Of a stretch of 64,000 bases of DNA, positions 1 through 15,000 are shown piece after piece. The stretch's first letter is position 1; the number at the start of each line of letters is the position of its first letter. The DNA comes from Toxotes chatareus (Eukaryota; Chordata; Actinopteri; Toxotidae). The notes under the pieces are model-generated. The model worked only from the letters and a program-made list of their open reading frames with translations, did not search any database and was not told the DNA's origin. The position numbers were made by a program, and so were the translations under genes. The stretch is from NCBI GenBank assembly GCA_016801885.1, contig CM028884.1, forward strand, positions 10,916,181 through 10,980,180, written 5' to 3'.

Positions 1-3000
1 TACTATGACGCGTTTTTATGACATTTTGAGGTCGAAAAAATTTTTGACTTTTTTTGCCCGAAAAAAACGCCATACTATAATATGACGTTTTTTATGACAT
101 TTTGAGGTTGAAAAACATTTTGACTTTTTTTTTCCGAAAAAAATGCCATACTATACTATGACGTTTTTTTATGATATTTTGAGGTCGAAAATTTTTTTGA
201 CTTTTTTTGGCCGAAAAAACGCCACACTATACTATGACGTTTTTTATGACATTTTGAGGTCGAAAAAAATTTGACGTTTTTTTTTTGGCCGAAAAAAACG
301 CCACACTATACTATGACGTTTTTTATGACATTTTGAGGTCGAAAAAAATTTGACTTTTTTTGGCCGATTTTGACGCCTTACTATACTGTGACGGTTTTTA
401 TGACATTTTGAAGTCGAAAAAAATTTTGACTTTTTTTGGCCGATTTTTACGCCATACTATACTATGACGTTTTTTATGACATTTTGAGGACGAAAAAAAT
501 TTTGACGTTTTTTGCCCGAAAAAAAAAGCCATACTATACTATGACGTTTTTTATGACATTTTGAGGTCGAAAAAGATTTTGACTTTTTTTGGCAAATTTT
601 GAGGCCTTACTATACTATGACGTTTTTTATGACATTTTGAGGTTAAAAAAATTTTGACGTTTTTTGCGTTTTTTGAAAAAAAAAAAAAACCATACTATAC
701 TATGACGTTTTTATGACATTTTGAGGTCGAAAAAGATTTTGACTTTTTTTGGCCGAATTATACGCCTTACTATACTATGACGTTTTTTAAGACATTTTGA
801 GGTTAAATAAAATTTTGACTTTTTTTGGCCAATTTTGAGGCCTTACTATACTATGACGTTTTTTATAACATTTTGAGGTCGAACATTTTTTTGACTTTTT
901 TTGGCCGATGTTGACGCCTTACTATACTATGGCGTTTTTTATGACATTTTGAGGTCGAAAAAAATTTGACTTTTTTGGCCGATTTTGACTTTTACTATAC
1001 TATGACGCGTTTTTTATGACATTTTGAGGTCGAAAAAAAATGTTGACTTTTTTTTTTTTGGCGAAAAAACGCCATACTATACTATATGACGTTTTTTTTA
1101 TGACATTTTGAGGTCGAAAAAAAAAAAATTAGACTTTTTTGGCCGATTTTTACGCCTTTACTATACTATGACGTTTTTTATGACATTTTGAGGTCGAAAA
1201 AATTTTTGACTTTTTGCCCAAAAAAAAACGCCATACTATACTATGACGTTTTTTATGACATTTTGAGGTTGAAAAACATTTTGACTTTTTTTTTCCGAAA
1301 AAAAATGCCATACTATACTATACGATTTTTTTATGATATTTTTTCGAAAAAGGTCGAAAATTTTTTGACTTTTTTTGGCCGAAAAACGCCATACTATACT
1401 ATACTACGTTTTTTATGACATTTTGAGGTCTAAAAAAATTTGACTTTTTTTTGGCCGATTTTGACGCCTTTTACTATACTATGACGTTTTTTTATGACAT
1501 TTTGAGGTCGAAAAAAATTTGACTTTTTTGGCCGATTTTGACGCTCTTTTACTATACTGTGACTTTTTTTATGACATTTTGAAGTCGAAAAAAATTTTGA
1601 CTTTTTTGGTCGATTTTACGCCCATACTATACTATACGTTTTTTGAGGGTCGAAAAAAATTTTGATTTTTTTTGCCGAAAAAAAAGCCATACTATACTAT
1701 CACGTTTTTTATGACATTTTGAGGTCGAAAAAGATTTTGACTTTTTTTGGCAAATTTTGAGGCCTTACTATACTATGACGTTTTTTATGACATTTTGAGG
1801 TCGAAAAAAATTTTGACATTTTTTGCCCGAAAAAAACGCCATACTATACTATGACGTTTTTTATAACATTTTGAGGTCGAAAAAATTTTTGACTTTTTTT
1901 GGCCGATTTTTTAACTTTTTACTATACTATGACGTTTTTTATGACATTTTGAGGTCGAAAAATTTTTTGACTTTTTTTGGCCGATTTTGACGCCTTATAC
2001 TATACTATGACGACATTTTTTTTATGACATTTTGAGGTCTCGAAAAAAAAAAAATATTTTGATGACGCTTTTTATGACATTTTGAGGTCGAAAAAAAAAG
2101 CCATACTATACTATACTATACTATGACGTTTTTTATGACATTTTTTGAAAAAAAATTTTGACTTTTTTGGCCGATTTTACGCCATACTATACTATGACGT
2201 TTTTTATGACATTTTGAGGTCTAAAAAAAAAATTTTAGACTTTTTTTTTTCCTAAAAAAACGCCTTACTATACTATGACGTTTTTTTATGATATTTTGAG
2301 GTCGAAAATTTTTTTGACATTTTTTGGCCGATTTTGATGCCTTACTATACTATGACGTTTATGACATTTTGAGGTCGAAAAAATTTTTGAGTTTTTTTGC
2401 CCGAAAAAAACGCCATACTATACTCTGACGGTTTTTATGATATTATGAGGTCGAAAAAATTTTTTGACTTTTTTTTTCCGAAAAAAAAGCCATACTATAC
2501 TATGACGTTTTTTATGACATTTTGAGGTCGAAAAATTTTTTGACTTTTTTTGGCCGATTTTTACGCCATACTATACTATGACGTTTTTTATGACATTTTG
2601 AGGTCAAAAAAATTTTTGACTTTTTTTGGCCGATTTTGACGACTTACTATACTATGACGTTTTTTTTTGACCTTTTGAGGTCGAAAAAAAATTTGACTTT
2701 TTTTGGCCGAAAAAAAACCATACTATACTATGACGTTTTTTATGACATTTTGAGGTCGAAAATTTTTTTGACTTTTTTTGGCCCATTTTGACGCCTTACT
2801 ATACTATGACGTTTATGACATTTTGAGGTCGAAAAAAAATTTTTGAGACATTTTTTTTTAAAAAAAAAACGCCTCATACTATACTATGACGTTTTTTATG
2901 ATATTTTGAGGTCGAAAAATTTTTTGACTTTTTTGGTCGAAAAAAAACGCCATACTATACTATGACGTTTTTTATGACATTTTGTGGTCGAAAAAAATTT

Positions 3001-6000
3001 TGACTTTTTTTGGCGAAAAAAAACCCATACTATACTATGACGTTTTTTTTATGACATTTTGAGGTCGAAAAATTTTTTGACTTTTTGGCCCGAAAAATGA
3101 CATATACTATACTATGACGCGTTTTTTATGACATTTTGAGGTCGAAAAAAATTTTGACTTTTTTGGCCGATTTTTATGCCTACTATACTATACTATACTG
3201 AGGTCGAAAAATTTTTGCCATACTATACTTTTTTATGACATTTTGAGGTTAAAAATTTTTTTGACTTTTTTTTCAAAAAAACGCCATACTATACTATACT
3301 ATGACGATTTTTTATGACATTTTGAGGTCGCCTTATTAAAAAATTTTGACTTTTTTTGGCGAAAAAAACGCTTTACTATACTATGACGCTATTTTTTTAT
3401 GACGCTTTTTTTGAGGTCGAAAAAAATTTTTGACGTTTTTTTGCCGAAAAAATGACTTTTTTGGTCGATTTTTACTATACTATACTATGACGTTTTTTAT
3501 GACATTTTGAGGTCGAAAAAAATTTTGACTTTTTTTGCCCGAAAAAAACGCCATACTATACTATAACGTTTTTTTATGACATTTTGAGGTCGAAAAAATT
3601 TTTGACTTTTTTTGGCCGATTTTGACGCCTTACTATACTATGCCTTTTTTCTTGACCTTCTGAGGTCGAAAAAAATTTTGACTTTTTTTGGCCGAAAAAA
3701 AACCCATACTATACTATGACGTTTTTTATGACATTTTGAGGTCGAAAATTTTTTTGACTTTTTTTGGCCCATTTTGACGCCTTACTATACTATGACGTTT
3801 ATGACATTTTGAGGTCGAAAAAATTTTTGACTTTTTTTGGCCGAAAAAAACGCCATACTATACTATGGCGTTTTTTATGTCATTTTGAGGTCGAAAAAAA
3901 TTTTGACTTTTATTGCCCGAAAAAAACGCCATACTATACTCTGACGGTTTTTATGATATTTTGAGGTCGAAAAATTTTTTGACTTTTATTGGCTGAAAAA
4001 AGCCATACTATACTATGACGTTTTTTATGACATTTTGTGGTCGAAAAAAATTTTGACATTTTTTGCCCGAAAAAAACGCCATACTATACTATGACCTTTT
4101 TTATGGCATTTTGAGGTCGAAAAAATTTTTGACTTTTTTTGGCCGAAAAAAACGCCACACTGTACTATGACGTTTTTTATGACATTTTGAGGTCGAAAAA
4201 AATGTTGACTTTTTTTGGCCGATTTTTACGCCTTACTATACTATGACGTTTTTTATGACATTTTGAGGTCGAAAAAATTTTGACTTTTTTACCGAAAAAA
4301 CGCCTTTACATACTATACTATGACATTTTTTATGACATTTTGAGGTCTATAAAAATTTTTTTTTGATTTTTTTTTTTGGACTTTTTTGACGCGCTTTGCT
4401 ATACTATGATGCTTTTTTTTATGACATTTTGAGGTCGAAAATTTTTTTTTGACTTTTTTGGCCGAATTTTACGCTTATACTATACTATGACGTTTTTATG
4501 ATATTTTGAGGTCGAAAAATTTTTGACTTTTTTTGTTCGAAAAAACGCCATACTATACTATACTATGACGACTATACTTTTTTTATGACATTTTGAGGTC
4601 GAAAAAAATTTTGACTTTTTTTCCGAAAAAAAACGCCTATTTGACGTTTTTTTTATGATATTTTGAGGTCGTAAAAATTTTTTTTGACTTTTTTGGCCGA
4701 TTTTGAGGCCTTACTATACTATGACGTTTTTTATGACATTTTGAGGTCGTAAAAAAAATTTTTGACTTTTTGGCCCGATTTTGACGCCTATACTATACTA
4801 TGACGTTTTTTATGACATTTTGAGGTCGAAAAAATTTTGACTTTTTTTTCGAAAAAAACGCCATACTATACTATGACGTTTTTTATGACATTTTGAGGTC
4901 GAAAAAATTTTGACTTTTTTTTGGCGGATTTTGACGCCTTTACTATACTATGACGTTTTTTATGACATTTTGAGGTCGAAAAAATTTTGACTTTTTTTGT
5001 CGAAAAAAAAAACGCCATACTATACTATGACGTTTTTTATGACATTTTGAGGTCGAAAAAAATTTTTTGACTTTTTTGGCCGAAAAAAAAACGCCATACT
5101 ATATACTATACTATGACATTTTTTTATGACATTTTGAGGTCGAAAAAAAAAATTTTGACTATTTTTTTATGACAAAAACGCCATACTATACTATGACGTT
5201 TTTTTATGACATTTTGAGGTCGAAAAATTTTTTGACTTTTTTTGGCCGATTTTGACGCCTTACTATACTATGACGTTTTTTATGACATTTTGAGGTCGAA
5301 AAATTTTTGACTTTTTTTGGCCGAAAAAAACGCCATACTATACTATGACGTTTTTTATGACATTTTGAGGTCGAAAAAAAATTTTGACTTTTTTGCCGAA
5401 AAAAAACGCCATACTATACTATGACGTTTTTTATGACATTTTGAGGTCGAAAAATTTTTTTTTGACTTTTTTTGGCGAAAAAAAAGCCTATACTACTATA
5501 CTATGACGTTTTTTTATGACATTTTGAGGTCGAAAAAATTTTGACGTTTTTATTTTTTGTCGAAAAAATTTTTGACTTTTTGGCCGAAAAAACGCCATAC
5601 TATACTATGACGTTTTTTATGACATTTTGAGGTCGAAAAAAATTTTGACTTTTTTTGGCCGAAAAAAACGCCATACTATACTATGACGTTTTTTATGACA
5701 TTTTGAGGTCGAAAAAAATTTTGACTTTTTTTGGCCGATTTTGACGCCTTACTATACTATGACGTTTTTTATGACATTTTGAGGTCGAAAAAACTTTTTT
5801 TACATACTTTATGACATTTTTTATGACATTTTGAGGTCGAAAAAATTTTGACTTTTTACTATACTACTATACTATGACGTTTTTTATGACATTTTGAGGT
5901 CGAAAAATTTTTTTGACTTTTTTGGCCGAAAAAAAACTTACTATACTATACTATGACGTTTTTTATGACATTTTGAGGTCGAAAAAATTTTTGACGTTTT

Positions 6001-9000
6001 TTTTTTCGAAAAAATTTTTTGCCATACTATACTATACTGACGTTTTTTTATGACATTTTGAGGTCGAAAAAATTTTGACTTTTTTTTCGAAAAAACGCCA
6101 TACTATACTATACTATACGTTTTTTTATGACATTTTGAGGTCGAAAAAAATTTTTGACTTTTTTGAAAAAAAACGCCTATACTATACTATACTATATACA
6201 TTTTTTTTATGAAATTTTTTTATGACATTTTGAGGTCGAAAATTTTTTTGACATTTTTCGAAAAAAATTCCGAAAAAACGCCATACTATACTATGACGTT
6301 TTTTATGACATTTTGAGGTCGAAAAAATTTTGACTTTTTGGCCGAAAAAACGCCATACTATACTATGACATTTTTTTTTTATGACATTTTGAGGTCGAAA
6401 AAATTTTTTTGACTTTTTTTTCCGAAAAAACGCCTATACTATACTATGACGTTTTTTATGACATTTTGAGGTCGAAAATTTTTTTTGACTTTTTTTGAAA
6501 ATTTTGACGCCATACTATACTATGACGTTTTTTTTATGACATTTTGAGGTCGAAAAAATTTTTGACTTTTTTTTTCCGAAATTTTGATGCCTATACTATA
6601 CTATGGCGTTTTTTTTATGACATTTTGAGGTCGAAAATTTTTTGACATTTTTTTTTGGCCGAAAAAACGCCGCCATACTATACTATGACGTTTTTTATGA
6701 CATTTTGAGGTCGAAAATTTTTTTGACTTTTTTTGGCCGAAAAAAACGCCATACTATAATATGACTTTTTTTTAGACATTTTGAGGTCGAAAAAAAATTT
6801 TGACTTTTTTTGCCCGAAAAAAACGCCATACTATACTATGACGTTTTTTATGACATTTTGAGGTCGAAAAAAATTTTGACTTTTTTTTCCGAAAAAAACG
6901 CCATACTATACTATGACGTTTTTTATGACATTTTGAGGTCGAAAAAAAATTTTGACTTTTTTTTTTTTGCCCGATTTTGACGCCTTACTATACTATGACG
7001 TTTTTTTTATGACATTTTGAGGTCGAAAAATTTTGACTTTTTTTTGACTATACTTTTTTGATATTTTGAGGTCGAAAAATTTTTTGAAAAAAAACGCCAT
7101 ACTATACTATGACGTTTTTTATGACATTTTGAGGTCGAAAAAATTTTGACTTTTTTTGCCCGAAAAAAACGCCATACTATACTATGACGTTTTTTTATGA
7201 CATTTTGAGGTCGAAAAAATTTTGACTTTTTTTGCCGAAAAAACGCCATACTATACTATGACGAAAAAATTTTTTTTATGACATTTTGAGGTGAAAAAAT
7301 TTTTTGACTTTTTTTGGCCGATTTTGACGCCTTACTATACTATGACGTTTTTTATGACATTTTGAGGTCGAAAAAAATTTTTGACTTTTTTTGCCCGAAA
7401 AAAACGCCATACTATACTATGACGTTTTTTATGACATTTTGAGGTCGAAAAAATTTTGACTTTTTTTTTCCGAAAAAAACGCCATACTATACTATGACGT
7501 TTTTTATGACATTTTGAGGTCGAAAAATTTTTGACTTTTTTTGATTTTGACGCCTTACTATACTATGACGTTTTTTTATGACATTTTGAGGTCGAAAAAA
7601 TTTTGACTTTTTTTGCCCGAAAAAACGCCATACTATACTATGACGTTTTTTTATGACATTTTGAGGTCGAAAAAAATTTTGACTTTTTTTTCGAAAAAAA
7701 ACGCCATACTATACTATGACGTTTTTTTATGACATTTTGAGGTCGAAAAAAATTTTTGACTTTTTTTGCCGAAAAAAACGCCTATACTATACTATGATTT
7801 TTTTATGACATTTTGAGGTCGAAAAAAATTTTGACTTTTTTTGTTCGAAAAAAACATACTATACTATACTATGACGTTTTTTATGACATTTTGAGGTCGA
7901 AAAAAATTTTGACTTTTTTTGCCGAAAAAAAAAACGCCATACTATACTATGACGTTTTTTATGACATTTTGAGGTCGAAAAAAATTTTGACTTTTTTGGC
8001 CGAAAAAAACGCCATACTATACTATGACGTTTTTTATGACATTTTGAGGTCGAAAAAAATTTTGACTTTTTTTGGCCGAAAAAAACGCCATACTATACTA
8101 TGACGTTTTTTTATGACATTTTGAGGTCGAAAAAAAAACTTTTTTGACGGATTTTATCATACTATACTATACGTTACTATATGACATTTTTTTTTTTTCA
8201 AAAAAAAAACGCCATACTATACTATGACGTTTTTTATGACATTTTGAGGTCGAAAAAAATTTTTTGACTTTTTTTGGCCGATTTTGACGCCTTACTATAC
8301 TATGACGTTTTTTATGACATTTTGAGGTCGAAAAAATTTTGACTTTTTTTGCCGGAAAAAAAACGCCATACTATACTATGACGCTTTTTTATGACATTTT
8401 GAGGTCGAAAAAAATTTTGACTTTTTTTTTCGGAAAAAACGCCATACATACTATACTATGACGTTTTTTATGACATTTTGAGGTCGAAAAAATTTTGACT
8501 TTTTTGACCGAAAAAAACGCCATACTATACTATGACGTTTTTTATGACATTTTGAGGTCGAAAAAATTTTTGACTTTTTGCCCGAAAAAACGCCATACTA
8601 TACTATGACTTTTTTTTATGACATTTTGAGGTCGAAAAAAATTTTGACTTTTTTTGCCCAAAAAAAACGCCTTACTATACTATGACGTTTTTTATGACAT
8701 TTTGAGGTCGAAAAAAAATTTTGACTTTTTTTGCCGAAAAAAACGCCATACTATACTATGACGTTTTTTATGACATTTTGAGGTCGAAAAATTTTTTGAC
8801 TTTTTTTGCTCGAAAAAAAAACGCCTTACTATACTATGACGTTTTTTATGACATTTTGAGGTCGAAAAAAATTTTGACTTTTTGGTCGAAAAAAAACGCC
8901 ATACTATACTATGACGTTTTTTATGACATTTTGAGGTCGAAAAAAATTTTGACTTTTTTTTTGAAAAAACGCCATACTATACTATGACGTTTTTTATGAC

Positions 9001-12000
9001 ATTTTGAGGTCGAAAAAAATTTTGACTTTTTTTTTGGCGGATTTTGACGCCTATACTATACTATGACGTTTTTTATGACATTTTGAGGTCGAAAAATTTT
9101 TTGACTTTTTTTGCCCAAAAAAATGCCATACTATACTATGACGCTTTTTTATGACATTTTGAGGCCTAAAAAATGTTGACTTTTTTTGGTCGATTTTAGC
9201 CTATACTATATACTATGACGTTTGTATATTACATTTTGAGGTCAAAAAAATTTTTGAAATTTTTGATGATATACTATGACGTTTTATGACATTTTTTAGG
9301 TCAAAAAAGATTTTGACTTTTTTTTGCCGATTTTGACGCCTTACTATACTATGACGTTTTTTATGACATTTTGAGGTCGAAAAAAATTTTGACTTTTTTC
9401 GAAAAAACGCCATACTATACTATGACGTTTTTTTATGACATTTTGAGGTCGAAAAAAATTTTGACTTTTTTTGGCCGATTTTGACGCCTTACTATACTAT
9501 GATGTTTTTTATGACATTTTGAGGTCGAAAAAAATTTTGACTTTTTTTGGCCGATTTTGACGCCTTACTATACTATGACGTTTTTTATGACATTTTGAGG
9601 TCGAAAAAAACTTTTTTTTTGACTTTTTTTTTATGAAAAAAACGCATACTATACTATGACGCTTTTTTATGACATTTTGAGGTCGAAAAAATTTTTTTGA
9701 CTTTTTGGCGAAAAAAAACGCGCATACTATACTATGACGTTTTTTATGACATTTTGAGGTCGAAAAATTTTTTGACTTTTTTTGGCCGATTTTTACGCCT
9801 TACTATACTATGACGTTTTTTATGACATTTTGAGGTCGAAAAAAAATTTTGACTTTTTTTTAAAAAAACGCCTTTTTACTATACTATATGACGTTTTTTA
9901 TGACATTTTGAAGTCGAAAAAAATTTTGACTTTTTGCCCGAAAAAACAGCATACTATACTATGACGACATTTTAATGACATTTTGAGTTCGAAAAAAATT
10001 TTGACTTTTTGGCGAAATTTTTGACTTTTTACGCCTTTTGACGTTTTTATTTTTTTGGTCGAAAAATTTTTGACGAAAAAAACGCCATACTATACTATGA
10101 CGCGTTTTTATGACATTTTGAGTTCGAAAAATTTTTGACTTTTTTGGCCGAAAAAACGCCATACTATACTATGACGTTTTTTATGACATTTTGAGGTCGA
10201 AAAAAATTTTGACTTTTTTTTGCCGATTTTGACGCCTTACTATACTATGACGTTTTTTATGACATTTTGAGGTCGAAAAAAATTTTTGACTTTTTTTGGC
10301 CGAAAAAACGCCATACTATACTATGACGTTTTTTATGACATTTTGAGGTCAAAAAAATTTTGACTTTTTTTGGCCGATTTTGACGCTTACTATACTATAC
10401 TATGACGTTTTTATTTTTTATGAAATTTTGAGGTCGAAAAATTTTTTGACTTTTTTTACCCGAAAAAAACGCCATACTATATTATGATGTTTTATATGAC
10501 ATTTTGAGGTCGAAAAAATTTTTGACTTTTTTTGGCCGATAAAAACGCCTTACTATACTATGACGTTTTTTTATGACATTTTGAGGTCGAAAAAAATTTT
10601 GACTTTTTTTTTGCCGATATTGACGCCTTACTATACTATGATGTTTTTTATGACATTTTGAGGTCGAAAAAAATTTTGACTTTTTTTTCCCGAAAAAAAC
10701 GCCATACTATACTTTGACGTTTTTTTATGATATTTTGAGGTCGAAAATTTTTTTGACTTTTTTTGGCCGATTTTGAGGCCTTATTATACTATGACGTTTT
10801 TTATGACATTTTGAGGTCGAAAAAATTTTTGACTTTTTTTGGCCGATTTTGACGCCTTAGTATACTATGACGTTTTTTATGACATTTTGAGGTCGAAAAA
10901 AATGTTGACTTTTTTTACCCGAAAAAAACGCCATACTATACTATGACGTTTTTTATGACATTTTGAGGTCGAATAAAAATTGACTTTTTTTGGCGGATTT
11001 TTACGCCTTACTATAATATGACGTTTTTTATGACATTTTGAGGTCGAAAAAATTTTGACTTTTTTTTTGAGGCCGAAAAAAATGTTGAAAAAACGCCATA
11101 CTATACTATAACGTTTTTTTATGACATTTTGAGGTAGAAAAAAATTTTGACTTTTTTGGCCGAAAAAAAAACCCATACTATACTATGACGTTTTTTATGA
11201 CATTTTGTGGTCGAAAAAAATTTTGACATTTTTTGCCCGAAAAAAAACGCCATACTATACTATGACGTTTATGACATTTTGAGGTCGAAAATTTTTTTGA
11301 CTTTTTTAGGCCGAAAAAAACGCCATACTATACTTTGACGTTTTTTATGACATTTTGAGGTCGAAAAACATTTTGACTTTTTTTGCCCGAAAAAAACGCC
11401 ATACTATACTATGACGTTTTTCATGACATTTTGAGGTCGAAAAAAATTTTGACTTTTTTTGGCCGAAAAAAAACGCCATAATATACTATGACGTTTTTTA
11501 TGATATTTTGAGGTCGAAAAAAATTTAGACTTTTTTTGGCGGATTTTGACGCCTTACTATACTATGACGTTTTTTATGACATTTTGAGGTTGAAATTTTT
11601 TTTGACTTTTTTTTGCCGAAAAAACACCACACTATACTATGACGTTTTTTATGACATTTTGAGGCCTAAAAAAATGTTGACTTTTTTTGGCCGATTTTAG
11701 TGCCTTACGGCCGTATGACGTTTGTTATTACATTTTGAGGTCAAAAAAATTTTTGACTTTTTTTGGAATTTTTTGATGCCTTAAGGACGTATGACGTTCG
11801 TTATGACATTTTTTAGGTCAAAAAAGATTTTGACTTTTTTTTGCCGATTTTGACGCCTTACTATACTATGACGTTTTTTATGACATTTTGAGGTCGAAAA
11901 AAATTTTGACTTTTTTTGCCCGAAAAAAACGCCATACTATACTATGACGTTTTTTATGACATTTTGAGGTAGAAAAAAATTGTGACTTTTTTTTGGCCGA

Positions 12001-15000
12001 TTTTGATTTTTACTATACTATGATGTTTTTTATGACATTTTGAGGTCGAAAAAATTTTGACTTTTTTTTGGCCGATTTTGACGCCTTTACTATACTATGA
12101 CGTTTTTTTATGACATTTTTGAGGAAAAAAATTGTGACTTTTTTTGGCCGATTTTGACGCCTTACTATACTATGATGTTTTTTATGACATTTTGAGGTCG
12201 AAAAAAATTGTGACTTTTTTTGGCCGATTTTGACGCCTTACTATACTATGACGTTTTTTATGACATTTTGAGGTCGAAAAAATTTTTGACTTTTTTGGCC
12301 GAAAAAAACGGCATACTATACTATGACGTTTTTTATGACATTTTGAGGTCGAAAAAATTTTTGACTTTTTTTGGCCGAAAAAAAACGGCATACTATACTA
12401 TGGCGTTTTTTATGACATTTTGAGGTCGAAAAATGTTTTGACTTTTTTGGCCGATTTTACGCTTTTACTATACTATGACGTTTTTTATGACATTTTGAGG
12501 TCGAAAAAAATTTTGACTTTTTTACCGAAAAAACGCTTACTATACTATACTATACTATGACGTTTTTTATGACATTTTGAAAAAATTTATGACTTTTTCG
12601 AAAAAAAGCGGCATACTATACTATGACGTTTTTATGACATTTTGAGTTCGAAAAAAATTTTGACTTTTTTGGCGATTTTTTTTACTATACTTTTTTTTAT
12701 GACATTTTTTGAAAATATTTTTTTGGCGAAAAAACGGTATATACTATACTATGACGTCTTTTATGACATTTTGAGTTCGAAAATTTTTTTGACTTTTTTT
12801 GGCCGATAAAAACGCCTTACTATACTATGACGTTTTTTTATGACATTTTGAGGTCGAAAAAAATTTTGACTTTTTTTTTGCCGATATTGACGCCTTACTA
12901 TACTATGACGTTTTTTATGACATTTTGAGGTCGAAAAAGATTTTGACGTTTTTTGCCCGAAAAAAAAAGCCATAATATACTATGACGTTTTTTATGACAT
13001 TTTGAGGTCGAAAAAGATTTTGACTTTTTTTGGCAGAAAAAAACGCCATGCTATACGATGACGTTTTTTATTATATTTTGAGGTCGAAAAAAATTTAGAC
13101 TTTTTTTACCCGAAAAAAACGCCATACTATACTATGACGTTTTTTATGACATTTTGAGTTCAAAAATTTTTTTGACTTTTTTTGGCAGAAAAAAACGCCA
13201 TACTATACTATGCCGTCTTTTATGACATTTTGAGGTCGAAAAATTTTTTGACTTTTTTTGGCCGATTTTTACGCCTTACTATACTATGACGTTTTTTATG
13301 ACATTTTGAGGTCGAAAAAAATTTTGATTTTTTTTGGCCGATTTTGAGGCCTTACTATACTATGATGTTTTTTATGACATTTTGAGGTCGAAAAAAATTT
13401 AGACTTTCTTTACCCGAAAAAAACGGCATACTATACTATGACGTTTTTTATGACATCTTGAGGTCGAAAAAAATTTTGACTTTTTTTGGCCGAAAAAAAC
13501 GCCATACTATACTATGACGTTTTTTATGACATTTTGAGGTAGAAAAAATTTTGACTTTTTTTTGGCCGAAAAACGCTTATACTATACTATGACGTTTTTT
13601 ATGACATTTTTTTGAGGTCGAAAAAAAATTGTGACTTTTTTGAGGTCGATTTTTGAAAAATAAACGCTATACTATACTATGACGTTTTTTATGACATTTT
13701 GAGTTCGAAAAAATTTTTGACTTTTTTTGGCAGAAAAAACGCTATACTATACTATGACGTTTTTTATGACATTTTGAGTTCGAAAAAATTTTTGACTTTT
13801 TTTGGCAGAAAAAAACGCCATACTATACGATGACGTTTTTTATTATATTTTGAGGTCGAAAAAAATTTAGACTTTTTTTACCCGAAAAAAACGCCATACT
13901 ATACTATGACGTTTTTTATGACATTTTGAGTTCGAAAAAATTTTTGACTTTTTTTGGCAGAAAAAAACGCCATACTATACTATGCCGTCTTTTATGACAT
14001 TTTGAGGTCGAAAATTTTTTTGACTTTTTTTGGTCGATTTTGACGCCTTACTATACTATGACTTTTTAATGACATTTTGAGGTCTAAAAAAATTTTGACA
14101 TTTTTTGACCGATTTTGACGCCTTACTATACTATGACGTTTTTTATGACATTTTGAGGTCAAAAATTTTTTTTACTTTTTTTGGCCGATTTTGACGCCTT
14201 ACTATACTATGACGTTTTTTATGACATTTTGAGGTCGAAAAAAATTTTGACTTTTTTTGGCCAATTTTGAGGCCTTACTATACTATGACGTTTTTTATGA
14301 CATTTTTCGGTCGAAAAAAAATTTGACTTTTTTTGCCCGAAAAAAACACCATACTATACTATGACGTTTTTTATGACATTTTGAGTTCGAAAAAAATTTT
14401 GACTTTTTTTGGCAGAAAAAAACGCCGTACTATACTATGACGTTTTTTATGACATTTTGAGGTCGAAAAATTTTTTGACTTTTTTTGGCCAATTTTGAGG
14501 CCTTACTATACTATGACGTTTTTTATGACATTTTGAGGTCGAAAAAAAATGTGACTTTTTTTGCCCAAAAAAAACACGATACTATACTATGACGTTTTTT
14601 TATGACATTTTGAGGTCGAAAAAAAATGTTGACTTTTTTTGGCCGATCTTGACGCCTTACGGCCGTATGACGTTTGTTGTCACATTTTGAGGTCAAGAAA
14701 AATTTTTACTTTTTTTGGCCGATTTTGACGCCTTACTATACTATGACATTTCGAGGTAAAAAGAAATTTTGACTTTTTTTGGCCGTTTTTGATGCCTTAC
14801 TATACTATGATGTTTTTTATGACATCTTGAGGAAAAAAAAATTTCGACTTTTTTTGGAATTTTTTGAAGCCTACTATACTATGACGTTTTTTATGACATT
14901 TTGAGGTCAAAATTTTTTTTGACTTTTTTTTGGCACATTTTGACGCCGTAATATACTATGACGTGTTTTATGACAATTTGAAGTCAAAAATTTTTTAACT

